From Aphelenchoides besseyi (lineage: Eukaryota; Nematoda; Chromadorea; Rhabditida; Aphelenchoididae), in the NCBI GenBank assembly GCA_024699855.1, contig JAMPIQ010000002.1, positions 4,960,001-5,024,000 on the forward strand: a stretch of DNA of 64,000 bases, given 5' to 3'. A program made the position numbers and the translations under genes. Positions 23,825 through 34,402 of this stretch are shown piece after piece; positions within the stretch are counted from its first letter, which is position 1; each line of letters starts with the position of its first letter. The notes beneath the pieces were generated by a model. The model had not been told where the DNA came from and ran no database searches. It saw nothing but the letters and a program-made list of their open reading frames with translations.

Positions 23825-24812
23825 ATGTGTGCCACAAAGATCGTTGCTTCGTTACTCTTCTTCTCTGCCCTCGTGATCGCTCGTCCGTCATCTGGCGCTG
23901 AACCAACCGATTCGTTGGTTCGTTCAACCGACGGTGCATCCGGAATCTACGAGACGCCGTACGTCTATCGCCGTTCCATCGAAGGCTCCGCAATGGTCGA
24001 CGAAATCGAAACTCGCAGTTTTGATTCCGTCGCTTCTGGTGAATCTAGTGCTTTTCTTCGAACTGAAACCGAATCGTCCGGTTTGAGCGATTCGATTACA
24101 AAACGCAACATCGAAGCATCGGGACTTGAAGACTTCTCAACCGAAACTCGTTCTGCTATTGAATCCTCGGGAGCTGCCGATTCAATCGTTTCGCGCCGCT
24201 CAGTCGACAGTCAAAGTTCTTCGGGTTCGGGAGAACAAGAGTTTCGTTCGTTGACTTGCGCTTGCATTCTTGCCGAGGTGGTCGAAGTTTTCGAAGCCAA
24301 AGACCAGGAGGGCAATTCCAGCAATACTCAAGATGCTTACTATCGCACTGAAGGCTCCGGAAGTTCTGATCAAGTAAGTCGATGAAACGCTCATTCTCAG
24401 TTCTAATCGATTTACATTTTAGAGCCCAGTTGCATACGTGAACGAAAGCACAACTCGAAGCGACGATGGAGATCTCGAACCCGTTGCTACGATCACCGCC
24501 CGCCGTATCGTCGTTTGTAAATGCGACGATGAGGAAACCGATGGCTCCGGATCGGGACTCAACGATGTTTTCCGCCGCAGTGCCGACTTTGAAGCGTCTG
24601 GCGACGAAAGCACAATCACTCGCCGCAACATCGAAGCCTCTGGATTGGAAGACTCGGTCTCAATGCGCAGTTCCGAAGCCTCTGGAGACGATTACGCGGA
24701 TGTTGTTCGCCGCAGTACTCTCGATTCCGAATCATCAGGTTTTGAAGAATCTCCAATTAGCACTCGTGCTCGTCGACACGTTGAATCGAGCGGATCATCA
24801 GAAGACTACTAA
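23825..24812 (+). CDS. Secreted Ser-Gly-rich proteoglycan core protein
   Basis: The ATG at 23825 immediately follows a TTTCAG acceptor and opens a signal peptide, MCATKIVASLLFFSALVIA. The mature protein is almost wholly built from acidic Ser-Gly units such as EASGLED (twice), ESSGLSD, ESSGAAD, DGSGSGLND, EASGDDY and ESSGFEE, interspersed with basic RRS or RRN. Acidic residues next to Ser-Gly are the known context for glycosaminoglycan attachment, so this is probably a chondroitin-type proteoglycan. Two short cysteine motifs break the pattern: LTCACILAEV and VVCKCDD. There is one intron (24373-24423). A polyadenylation signal AATAAA lies at 24867-24872. No close family member is recalled by name. 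Nematode eggshell or extracellular CPG proteins are the nearest analogy. Confidence 0.8.
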
Positions 24813-25372
24813 ATCTTTCACTTTTCACTCTTGTATGTATATCCATGTGTTATTGCAAAGATCATAAATAAAATTCGCAATTTATGTTTGCTGTGGTTTT
24901 CGGAAGCAAAACGAAAGACAGATCGTAGGTCAGAAGTTATGGTGTTGAGTAGAAAGCGAACGTTTTTGTTGCGATTTCACAATGAACTTTGTTCTTTCTG
25001 ATCCTATAGTTAAATCGAAGCGAACAGCTAAGAGGCAGGATATGCAGATGAACTCAAGTAGCTGCGAGTGCAAATAAGGTTGTGGTCGTTGAGCAGATGC
25101 AATCGTCCATTCTCCGATATGTTACATTCGATTGTAGTTCCAACTGAAAGTGAAATTCGCGGCTTTCAGTTTTCAAGTTGCGCCCATTTTCCTTTCGTTC
25201 CGCTTAGCAAACGTCTTTTTGCGTCGATTGAGTCGTTTCGTCGAGTGGTTATATTCGCGCTTAATCGTTAACGATCGCTCTGAATCGCTGTTAAGATTCG
25301 CTAACGAATTATCATCCCGCTCTGAAGGTAAGAGCCGCTAGATGAAACTGGTCGCTTACGATGGCGATTTAG
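24813..25372. other. 3' UTR and intergenic region
   Basis: This contains the proteoglycan 3' UTR with AATAAA at 24867-24872. An ATG at 25341 (MKLVAYDGDLDEDERTW) is in a different frame from the following gene. It could be an alternative first exon if GTATGT at about 25391 is used as a donor. Confidence 0.4.
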
Positions 25373-28214
25373 ATGAGGATGAAAGAACGTGGGTATGTTT
25401 TGTACGTTGACGAAATCGACCAACAAAAATTCGCGTCGATTTACTCTAAATCGAATCCAAAAACCGAACTTTTGCTTTGTTGTAACGACGACAGATACAA
25501 AACGATTCTGACGGTGAGTTCAAACTGGACGATTCGTCTTGACTGTTGGTGTGATTTTAGCCGGGAAATGTTGTTAAGTTTGACCCACCGCCGCGAATCA
25601 TTCCCGACTATGTTTACAAACCACGAGAAGTTCTTTTGGAATTGTACGACACCGAGTATCCGAAGGAAAGAATCGCGAATTTCGGATGTGCACAGGTGAT
25701 GGTATTTCCTTCAATGAATTAAGAACAGTGTTAAACGAAATTTTCAGTTCAAAACAACAGCGCTTCTTACGACAGACGTTGCCGATGATTCGGCTATCGG
25801 CGAGTCGTCTAAGGTAATTGAACAACGACCGCGTAAACCGCTTGTTATCGATCAATTTCAGAATCGTGCTGTCGGTTATTCATTGGATTTTGGTCGCTTT
25901 ATCGTCAACAAAGGAACAAGCACACCAACGGAAGGATACGAATTAAAGAACGATCGTCTGTACACAGTTTGGGTTGGAAGGTAAGCAAAATAGTCAAACA
26001 ATAACTTTCGTTTTAGTTATCCAAAGCCTTTGACTTATGACCGTTTGGATCGATATGGAACCGCATTGTATTGTTCGAAGATTGAAGAATGCGATTTCAA
26101 TGTGACGTTAGCGAACAAAATCCGCGAAGAGTGTGTAAGTCGGAGACAATAACTTTGATTCTTTTGGGTTGTTTAGCCGTGGAAAAGCTCGTTGCCACTA
26201 TTCCAAAACGTGATTACACAACGACGATTCGAAAACGACATTCAAACCGATCGAATTCCACAATCCGTGCAATCTGAAGCAGAAGATGAACTAGAAATTT
26301 CTTCGTCGATTACGTTGCTCGGCTTAATTGTCGAGGAATCAAACGAAGTCCTGAAGATTTTCTGTCCATCCGAAAATCGTTTTTACCTATTGAAATCTCA
26401 GGTTTGTTTCGCAGTATTTGTACAGTTAACAACGTTGTTCAGCCGCGATTTAAAGTCGGCGATATGTGTATGTTCAAATTCAAAGACGAGATTGACGGCG
26501 TCTATCAGGATACCGACGCCAATCACTATCCGTTTGTTGACGTTTGTTTGGTGACTGCGAATTTGATTCAGGTAATGATCGATCGACGCTTTAAACTCCC
26601 GATTTAATTAAAGGCAACATTGGCCGTTCGTTTGAAACAATTCAGCGACGCGCAAATGACTTCGGATTGGCACTTCTACGGAGAGTCGGTCTTAGGCAGA
26701 ATCATTATTCCACAAACAATGACCTTTTCACCAGATGCTCGAAGTGTACAGGTAATAAAAGTAGAACATAACAACGGAAACAGTTGTGTGTATTTAGGTG
26801 CGTGCTGTCTATCTGTACACACCAATCAAGAGCTGTCGTTGGATTTCTGTGCATACTACAGAGGATATACGAAATCCAATTGAAGAAGTTGATGTTTGCG
26901 ATACAATTACACGTATTTTGGACATCGGAAACTCAACACCGCGGACAACGAACGACAATTCTGATGAGCAAAAAGAATTGTCAAATCAAATTCCGGACTC
27001 TTTGTTTATGGTCGATAATACGAACGATGTGGAACCGTTAATCGTCGACTTGAATACGAACGACGTTCTAAACCAACCGATTCAAAGCCAACCAGAAGTC
27101 ACGTTGGCATCATTACCTGAGCAACCAAAATTCAATGACGAGGTTTTCACCGTTCGTGTTGATCAACGTTCGGCTATTCGAACAATCTACGAAGAGGAGA
27201 GCGACGACGATGATATCACTAATTCGATTCACGATTCTCAAAACGACAATGTTTTTCAAGACGACGATGTTGTTGAAAACTCTCCAGTCGTTGAAAGCTC
27301 TTCAGTCGTTGAAAACTCTCTAGTTGTTGAACAAAACAAAGAAACGCTTGCGGTTGTGGACGAAGTTGTTCCATGGCAAACTGAATTGGGTGTTCTGCAA
27401 GATCGCAGTGCTGAGACTTTTCTTTCAAGTGAATCAGAAGAAGCGTTTTTCCTCGGTGGTGATAACGAAGCTGCTACTGCTGAGCCTGAGATTCCAAATG
27501 TAGTTATCGATGACGTTCCTTGTGAAACTATCCAACCGGTAAAACAACAATCAAAAAGTCAAAAATAACTAATCGAATTTATAGGAATCAGATGCACAAA
27601 CTTCGAACGCAAAAACCTATTCGCCGGATGTTGTGGCGCATGAAACAAGACAAAATCGATCCATTTCCGTATCCTCCGTGTCTTCGGGCGGCGAGTTATT
27701 TGTGGGTTGTGGCGACGAAAATGACAGCTTCCAATTGTGGAACGAAGAAAACAATGAAGATCGAGAAGATGAAGGCGAGTCGTTGTGGCTTTCGTCGGGT
27801 GACGCATCGGCTCACTTCGAATCTACAAATGCAATCCACGAATATGGCCCATTAAACGAAGTCGACGAGCTGACAGTAGATGAACGTCGAGAGTTATACA
27901 CGCGATGTTTTGTTGAAAAATCCTCGGAAAGCGAGTGCAATGGCAGCATTGATTATAGTATTCAAAGCGATGACGGTTGGTTTATGTTAGTTAGTTTTTA
28001 AGGTTTGACTGTTTCAGAGTTAAAACTCGATCAAAATCAAGATCAAGAGATCGAAGAATCCGCAACTCCCACTCAATGTCGTCCACTGTTCGGCGGTAGT
28101 GCGCCAAATTATTCGCCGGATATTCGACCCAAATCTCCGGATACCAAACAAAACATGATCGTACACTTACCCGATGAAGACGAAGGTGGTTTCACTACTG
28201 ACGAAGACGATTAA
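25373..28214 (+). CDS. Large acidic multi-exon protein, function unknown
   Basis: About ten exons joined by 40-50 nt introns give an open frame from ATG 25373 to TAA 28212-28214. The N-terminal half looks globular: LLCCNDDRYKTILT, VVKFDPPPRIIPDYVYKPRE, GYSLDFGRFIVNKGTSTP, LYTVWVGSYPKPLTYDRL and FKVGDMCMFKFKDEIDGVYQ. The C-terminal half is strongly acidic and Ser/Val-rich, with a short imperfect repeat (VVENSPVVESSSVVENSLVV). The tail carries HLPDEDEGGFTTDEDD. No signal peptide or membrane segment is seen. I do not recognise the family. A nuclear or scaffold role would fit the acidic disordered tail, but that is only an inference. Confidence 0.65.
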
Positions 28215-28243
28215 ACAGTAATCTACTTGCTATTTCAAATAAT

Positions 28244-28628
28244 ATGTCATTTACTTACTTGTACAAGCGTTTTCAGTTAACTACTTGCTGCCTGTTTTCG
28301 TTGTTACATAAGGGTCTTTCTTTTGATGTCATTGTTTTGGTGCTGACTTGTTTTTTGATTCCGATTTCTCAAAGCCTTGTTGTTGCCATTAAAGCTGCTT
28401 CTGGAATACGTCTTTTAATCGATGATAAGTATCCCAGTTCGAATACGAGTTCTTCGTTAATTGTTTCTTATAAAAATAAATCTCGTACTTTTAATTAGTT
28501 CGCCTAATTAACTTCCCAATGAAGAGAATTGGAATGCACGTGGTTCAAATGCGGCGGAAGATCGTGAGCTGATGCCACGACAGTTGGCCGCTAAATTGCA
28601 AAAGAGCGCGAGTGTGTTGCAAGTTTGA
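28244..28628 (+). CDS. Possible two-exon small membrane protein
   Basis: An ATG frame from 28244 contains a hydrophobic stretch (FDVIVLVLTCFLIPISQSLV), then SGIRLLIDDKYPSSNTSSS. A 41-nt intron (GTACTTTTAATT..AATGAAG) would join it in frame to NWNARGSNAAEDRELMPRQL, which ends at TGA 28626-28628. The second exon looks coding in composition. A TTTTCAG near 28274 suggests the true first exon could be elsewhere. Unrecognised. Confidence 0.35.
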
Positions 28629-29870
28629 AGGTCGACAATTTTTTCCTCGACCGCCGCCGGACGGATGGCTTTTCACCATTCAACACTACTCATGTTATAC
28701 ATAAGCTTTTCAACTTTGTCTCTCCACTTGGTCCTATTTCAGGTATTTTCGCTCTTCGTCTTGATGTGTTTATACTCACCACTACTCACTGTTGAGTATT
28801 TTTACATCGACATTGGTCGACGTATTCTACGACTACCGGATAATTGGAATCCTGCGGTTTTTAATTTTCCTGTTAATATTAAGTCGCTTACTGTAGTCCC
28901 CGGAAATGACTGATAACAATGTTTGGTGTGATTAATTGGCAACAATTTTAAAGTCCAATTTGATGTCTATCGCCATAACAAACCACAGCGTTGACTTTTG
29001 TTTTCTATATAATTGGACAAACGGTTTCTGTGGTCACCGTGTGCTGACCTACGTATTCCCTTTAGGTTTACGAGCGGGTTGTTTGGACTCTTTTGCATTT
29101 CTAAATGAGTGGTCTTGAACTTGAAGCTCATTCATATGTGTCGCGGTTTAAATGTCGCTTTTGTTGTTTGTACTTCTAAGACACGGAAATATGGGCGCTT
29201 GCTTCATGGACAAACTATGATGAGCTCCAAATCGTTTGATTTCGGCATCTCACACATTAAAACAGTTTTTGATATCTAATTTCTAGTCCAGTCTCGTTTT
29301 GTTAACGTCTTTAAAGCCTTAGTTCAAACTTTCAATTTCCTACTCATTCACGCGTGCTTATGACCAACGTAATTTGCTTCCGAAATAACCGACCAGTGAG
29401 TCTCGGAGCGTCGGATGATGCTTACCGGCCTTTCGATTGATATTAATTCGCAGCGACATTCTCATAAAAAACGCTGGAGGTCCATAATCACCGGTTTGCT
29501 GGATCTCTTAATTGATATCAACATAACTCGTTTCTCTTTGCACTTAACAATCAAATTAAGACTTAGAAAAACAACCGAATATGATTACCCGTGGATTCGG
29601 AACAAGTTTTTCTTTTTTACTTTACAGTCTCATTAGAATCCAAACTCTTGGGGATTAGTGTCCGAAATCTCATTTCGTTTTGCGTTTGACCTTAAACTTT
29701 TTATACGTGACTCGTCGTTTCAGTCAACAAATTTGCTTTGGATAGCCGTGACTGTCGAATAGTCGAATCAACCGTCCTATGAAATGGTCTAATGAGGGCG
29801 AATCTCTATGATTCATTGGTTGTTCACAGTCGTTGCTCTAATTCAACAAACAGGTTAATTTGAGTACAAA
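28629..29870. other. T-rich intergenic region, no gene recognised
   Basis: Several short frames occur. One at 28665-28913 has signal-like hydrophobic codons followed by IDIGRRILRLPDNWNP. None shows a family motif or a convincing splice structure. Confidence 0.4.
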
Positions 29871-30428
29871 ATGTTATTAAACACATGTTTATTAGGAGTG
29901 TCGCTTTACTGTTTCGAAGGAACAGATTGCGAACTGAATGGCGGTTGTGATCAATGTGAAGGTTTGTTTCCTTCAAATGCACTGATTATCCTGTTTGTTA
30001 ATTCAGGAGTGGCGTGCCTTCGAGTTGTTCGACCCATTCGACAGTCTTTTTACATTCACTCTTATGAAACCACTCCACAACCTCACTCAATCGTCGGTGG
30101 AATACGACAAATGTTGCGTGGGGAGAACGCTGATTTTCATGGTCCAAATATTCAAACTGCTCTCACTTGTCGTAAGTCTTGAATATTTAAACTGTAGCAT
30201 TGAAACTACTGATATCTACGCGTTTAATTAACTTTATAACCTTTAGTTCCCGCTGATACAACACGACTCGAATTGGAGCCTGAGGGTTGTCGAACCAATC
30301 AATTGAGTCGGTTGAGAACGTGTGTTTGTTACAATACGGATTATTGTAATTCAGCTGCTTCCATTCGGTTTTCAGTTTTTGTTTTTCTTCTGTTGTTCAC
30401 TTTACCACGAGCTTTCCAATTTCCGTAA
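29871..30428 (+). CDS. Ly6/uPAR-like (three-finger) GPI-anchored secreted protein
   Basis: Three exons (introns about 29962-30006 and 30176-30246) encode a signal-like start, MLLNTCLLGVSLYCFEGTDC. Cysteine-rich segments follow (DCELNGGCDQCEGVACLR and EPEGCRTNQLSRLRTCVC), and then YNTDYCNSAAS. The closing pattern C-x-C-x5-CN is the hallmark of Ly6/uPAR folds. A hydrophobic C-terminus (FSVFVFLLLFTLPRAF) fits a GPI-anchor signal. The TAA is at 30426-30428, with an AATAAAG signal near 30509. It is a short member whose exact ligand or role is unknown. Invertebrate Ly6 proteins often modulate receptors or septate junctions, but that is not shown here. Confidence 0.7.
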
Positions 30429-30527
30429 TAAACAATACCAGTTAAACGTTTAAGAAGTTGCTATCACATAAACGACAGTCATGAAGAACATTCGAATGAG
30501 AAATTTGAATAAAGATTAATTCTTTTG

Positions 30528-30875
30528 TTACAAACAAACTTCTGATAAAACCCTTGATATTGATGTGGCAGCGTGGAAAGCGGTGGTTTGCTCGTCTGAA
30601 GATGGTTCGACGTCCCGATGCTTCCTCTCCACCGTTGGCAACTGCTCGATGCTCATGCCAAAGCCCGGGCGAGAATAAGCACGAAGTTTGTACTTCGGCC
30701 TTAGCACCCAGTCCTCTCGGTAAGTGTCCAAGTGAAGATTGCTACTTGTTTTGTCAGGACTTCCGATCACTGCTCGTCCAATTTCATCACGAATCGTCAA
30801 CTCTCCGAAACCGTCGCAATTGGCAACATCACTATTTTGGCGCACGTTTATTCGCGTTTTCGATCGTCTGAACAA
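30528..30875 (-). CDS. Hypothetical exon(s) antisense to ABHD12 upstream region
   Basis: A 115-codon open frame with no ATG begins near a TTGTTCAG acceptor-like site at about 30868. It reads VANCDGFGELTIRDEIGRAV, then SRPGFGMSIEQLPTVERKH, and stops at 30528. The composition looks coding. The plus strand of the same DNA also has an open two-exon frame (donor GTAAGT at 30720, acceptor TTTTGTCAG at 30757). Only one is likely real, and neither is recognised. Confidence 0.3.
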   Translation of the reverse strand: MFRRSKTRINVRQNSDVANCDGFGELTIRDEIGRAVIGSPDKTSSNLHLDTYREDWVLRPKYKLRAYSRPGFGMSIEQLPTVERKHRDVEPSSDEQTTAFHAATSISRVLSEVCL

Positions 30876-30967
30876 CGTGACTGTCTTGGAAGTTTCAAGT
30901 GGGTTTTCTCAAGATTCTTGATTACTTGCTGGTTGAAGTCACTGTTTCGTGCACAATTTTGGCTACG

Positions 30968-32505
30968 ATGTGTATTCTTCATTTTTGCGTTCATGGAAAA
31001 AACAAACCATCCCACAATAGTGATTCACAATTGACTACTTCATTGCAAAAAAAACTGGACAGCACCATCACCAAATTGATCAGGTAGAAGTTGAGAGTGA
31101 ATATGCACACTAAAGTTGTTTTCAGCATCTTTTTTCGTGCGATTTTGGTTATCTTAGGCACGGTTGTCATGATCTACGTGGTTCTTCCATTGGGTTTCTT
31201 TTTGTTTCCGTCTCACGCCCAACATGTCTTCTTCCTCAACTTTTGTACGTCGTTTGCAAAGCTCTTATATTGCCTCAAGTTCTAGTGCGAGCAGTTGGAA
31301 TCAATTACAGTGATTTGCGTTCGCACGGAATCAAATCGCCAGGCCGTAACTTCTACATTCAAGGTCATTTTAATGAGGATGTTGTTGAACCACCGATTCT
31401 CGGAGTTTGGCACATTTTGCCAGCTCGCTATTCTGATCATTTTCGAGAGAAGATTCCAACTGAGGACGATGTGATCGAAATACTTAGCAGTACTAATGAC
31501 CCGGTGATCGTTTACTATCACGGCAACTCTTATGATCGTACTTCAAAGCATCGTTGTCAGTTGTATCAGGTTGTTTACGAGTTTACAAAAAAAAGCTGAT
31601 GTTTGTTGTTAAGACACTTTCCGAACAAAATTTCCACGTTTTTAGTATCGATTATCGCGGGTTTGGGGATTCCACTGGTAAGGGTCTTATGAAAGTATAG
31701 ATAATCAACTATTAACTTTAGGTCTGCCAACTGAAGGCGGTGTGATTCGCGACGCATTGACGGTCTATCAGTACGTTCTCGAGAAAGCCAAAGGTCCGAA
31801 GAAACTCATCGTTTGGGGACATTCAATGGTAAAATATTCAATATTACAAAACGACATTGAATTTCTAGGGTTCTGGAGTGGCTATTGCCGTTTCCGCGTT
31901 TCTCTGTCAACTCAACACTCCGCCTTACTGCGTTGTTTTGGAATCAGCATTCAACAATCTTCGTGATGCAATGACCGCTCATCCCTACTCGGTGAGACGA
32001 CACTTAAATTTACATCTACACTTAGAATCACAACTGTCAATAACTCTTGTTGTTCAGATACCCTACCGCCAATTTCCGCTCTTCGATTTTGCAATTGTTC
32101 GTCCGTTGATTCGTGCAGGATTAGTCATGGCATCGGATGAGCGTATTGCGAAAATCACGTGCCCAATTCTGATGCTTCACGGTCGGTTGGATATTCGCGC
32201 TATTCATTCTCAGTTCTTTAGCTGCGGACGACTTGATCATTCCATTGCGTCTTGGTAAGTGAAATATTGAATACCATACAGTTACTTCTAGGTCGTCTTT
32301 TGTACGAAGCTCGTTGCAAAAACAACCCGTTGGTAGAGTTCGTTGAATTCGAATCACACCGTAAATTTGGCCACAACTCAATTTATCGTGCTGTTGAGTT
32401 GTCAACGATCTTGAAGTAAGTGCACCGAATAGCTTCGATTTCACGTTTTAAAGAGAGTTTTTGGCGAAATGCGAAAAGCTGCTTACCGTTTCTGCTTCTT
32501 CTTGA
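30968..32505 (+). CDS. ABHD12: ABHD12-like monoacylglycerol / lysophosphatidylserine lipase
   Basis: This is an alpha/beta-hydrolase with an N-terminal membrane helix (AILVILGTVVMIYVVLPLGF), then FPSHAQHVFFLNF as in animal ABHD12. Further motifs are GVWHILPARY, PVIVYYHGNSYDRTSKHR and FSIDYRGFGDSTGLPTE. The nucleophile elbow GHSMGSG is split by a 40-nt intron. The acid loop, made by splicing out a 39-nt intron near 32178-32219, reads LHAADDLIIPLRLG, and the catalytic His lies in FESHRKFGHNS. A final splice (AA|GTAAGT..TTTTAAAG|A) adds EFLAKCEKLL, matching the family's last helix, and ends at TGA 32503-32505. The ATG at 30968 is the first in frame; more upstream sequence is open. It lies in the ER membrane with a lumenal active site in relatives. 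Confidence 0.9.
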
Positions 32506-32861
32506 CATCTTCGATTTTTGGGAAATAAACTGTCATTACGCTTTCGGTTACGTTGACTAGATGCTGCTTGTCGTCCCTTTTCTTACTCTTCGTAGTTGTG
32601 AAAATTCATCAAAATCAATTCACCTCTTTCAATCGAATTACGACAAACGGAATGGCAAACCACTCGAAGAATTGTGTCCGACCACATTTGGTCGGGAGTT
32701 TGTTCGACAACCGGCTGTCCATCCAAAAGCGTTCGTCCATCATCCAGATACGTGATTGTCTCTTGTCTTCGTGTTGAATCGTAAAGTGACGAACGTTTCG
32801 GAGCCGAATAGAACTCTACCGGTGGTTGATCCATGTTGGCGCTATTCATCATGCCAATCAT
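32483..32861 (-). CDS. Small hypothetical protein convergent with ABHD12
   Basis: The start at 32861 gives MIGMMNSANMDQPPVEFYSA, then TITYLDDGRTLLDGQPVVEQ and TPDQMWSDTILR. The single-exon frame stops at 32583. A GTAATT donor and a GCATCTAG acceptor could instead join it to NVTESVMTVYFPKIEDVKKK and QKR, ending at 32483 inside the ABHD12 last exon. The second version gives a more protein-like tail. No family is recognised. Confidence 0.4.
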
Positions 32862-33644
32862 TGTTATCGTTTGGAAGAAATCGACGAAGTGAAGTTAATG
32901 TGAAGTATAGAAAGAACTGAAAATGAATCTTATTAGCCACACATGGTCTAAATGCATGCAAAACGAATCATATGAATCCCGATCTTTAGAATACAATGGT
33001 GTCCTTAAGCAGAAGGAAATGACGTTTGAGTGTCCGCAATTTTACGTCCTCAATTCCATAAACGTAAGAGAAAGGTTATGGCCAATTAAACACTTGATGG
33101 GTAGGCAATCAAAGTTGTCGAAACTGAGAACGTTGATTGAGCAAACAAAAAGATAGAAAGCTCATTTGAGAGCTCTGAAAATCGAACATAGTATTCAACA
33201 ACCATGGTTGGTTGGCATCATAATAATATATATAGGCCCTTTCTAGCGCAAGGAATTTTTCTTTAAGCGCAGTATACATTTCCTAATAAAAGAGGTCAAA
33301 ATAGATTCTGCTAGGGCACAAAATTTTATGCATAAACTCCAAAAAAACATATTAAAAACATGTCCATGTATAAACTTCCGCGTAAAATAACTTGTCTGGC
33401 GTGATATGGAGACTTGTAAACTTTTAAGCATAACTTAAGTAAAAATATGCCCCTAGAACTACGGAATTACTCAACAACATGATTGCAAATAAAAATTCAA
33501 AAACGGTTTATAAATTCCTTTATTGCATGTAACCACAAAACAGACCTCTAGAAGTAAAAATGGACATATAACATAAAGTCCACATCAACATACACGACTT
33601 AAACTTATCAAGTATTCAAGTTATTTTCTAAAATAAATACTTAC
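32862..33644. other. AT-rich intergenic region
   Basis: No supported gene. This is the start of a roughly 3.4-kb AT-rich, gene-poor stretch that includes the inverted-repeat element below. Confidence 0.45.
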
Positions 33645-33988
33645 GTGAAACTCGATGATTCCATGGATGGAGAGACGCTGTCGACCTGCCAAACTATAGA
33701 CTATATCCTCGACTCTTAAAGAAGACAAATTAAAAAATCAAAAACTAAAATTACTTACAATCGATTTCCCTGTCCTGCAAAACGATCCACGTTCGGTTGA
33801 GGAGTAGCGACAGGCATTAGATGTAGACGACGGCGAAAGCGAGCATACATCTAAAGCAAAAACTTATCATATGTAAATAAAATTAAAAATCTTACCTCTC
33901 GAACAACTCGACTCGGTTTCAATCTGTCCAACAAACAGTGCAAGAGTAAGCGATCCGTCGTTGATCTTCATAGCCTGATCCGGCGAAC
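33645..33988 (-). pseudogene. Exons of an unidentified gene, abutting a TIR element
   Basis: Three exon-like blocks with good splice sites (33896-33988, 33759-33850, 33645-33714) join in one frame. They read LKPSRVVREMYARFRRRLHL, MPVATPQPNVDRFAGQGN and RLVEDIVYSLAGRQRLSIHG. Donors GTAAGA, GTAAGT and GTAAGT and acceptors CTTTAG and TTTAAG are canonical, and introns are about 45 nt. The first block runs straight into the terminal repeat at 33989 and the frame stops (TGA) just inside it, so the 5' part is missing or moved. Either the gene was broken by the element, or an intron carries it. The family is not recognised. Confidence 0.45.
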
Positions 33989-34004
33989 GGGTCTTTTGCT
34001 GTAG

Positions 34005-34054
<50 letters not shown>
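34005..34054 (+). repeat. Poly-C homopolymer, 50 nt
   Basis: An uninterrupted run of C directly inside the left terminal repeat. The exact length is likely unreliable in any assembly. Confidence 0.95.
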
Positions 34055-34055
<1 letters not shown>

Positions 34056-34146
34056 TGTTGCGTGTTTTGCTGTGGCCCTACCCCCTCAGGAGTTCTTCTT
34101 TTAAGTTAACAACAAGTTTATTTTTCAACAATAACAACAATTGTAT

Positions 34147-34402
34147 TTAATTTGTATCTATAACGTCCTCGCGCAATCGTATATCGCGTTCCACAGCATC
34201 GCCATCATTTTCGTCGTCTTCGTCATCGCCGATCTCGTGCTCGACGCGCCATTCACATTTGCATCTTGTGTCTTTCGTCTCTCGAACATTTCGGATTCCA
34301 TTTCATTACGTTGAGTTCGCCCAAGAATTCCAAGAACTGCTCATCTGGTTTACTAATCGCTTCGTACACGTTTTTCAACGTCCAATTACGAAGTTGCTCC
34401 AT
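34147..34402 (-). pseudogene. Frameshifted transposase-N-terminus-like fragment
   Basis: From ATG 34402 the frame reads MEQLRNWTLKNVYEAISKPD and FLEFLGELNVMKWNPKC. It stops at 34253. Shifting by one base near 34268 opens RCKCEWRVEHEIGDDEDDEN, ending at 34147. A Trp-rich start, a short helix pair and then paired cysteines with CEW resembles the zinc-ribbon N-terminus of IS1595/Merlin-type transposases. The catalytic domain is absent. Assignment is by resemblance only. Confidence 0.4.

Noticed and set aside
23670..23993. Arg-rich minus-strand frame opposite the proteoglycan start
   Set aside because: It is antisense to a clear signal-peptide gene, with the low-complexity Arg composition expected of a shadow.
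32160..32258. ABHD12 frame reading HGRLDIRAIHSQFF
   Set aside because: It is intron read-through. Removing 39 nt restores the conserved acid-loop sequence.
32553..32777. Plus-strand frame with a signal-like start (LSSLFLLFVVV)
   Set aside because: It has no cysteine pattern or family motif and overlaps a more protein-like minus-strand frame.
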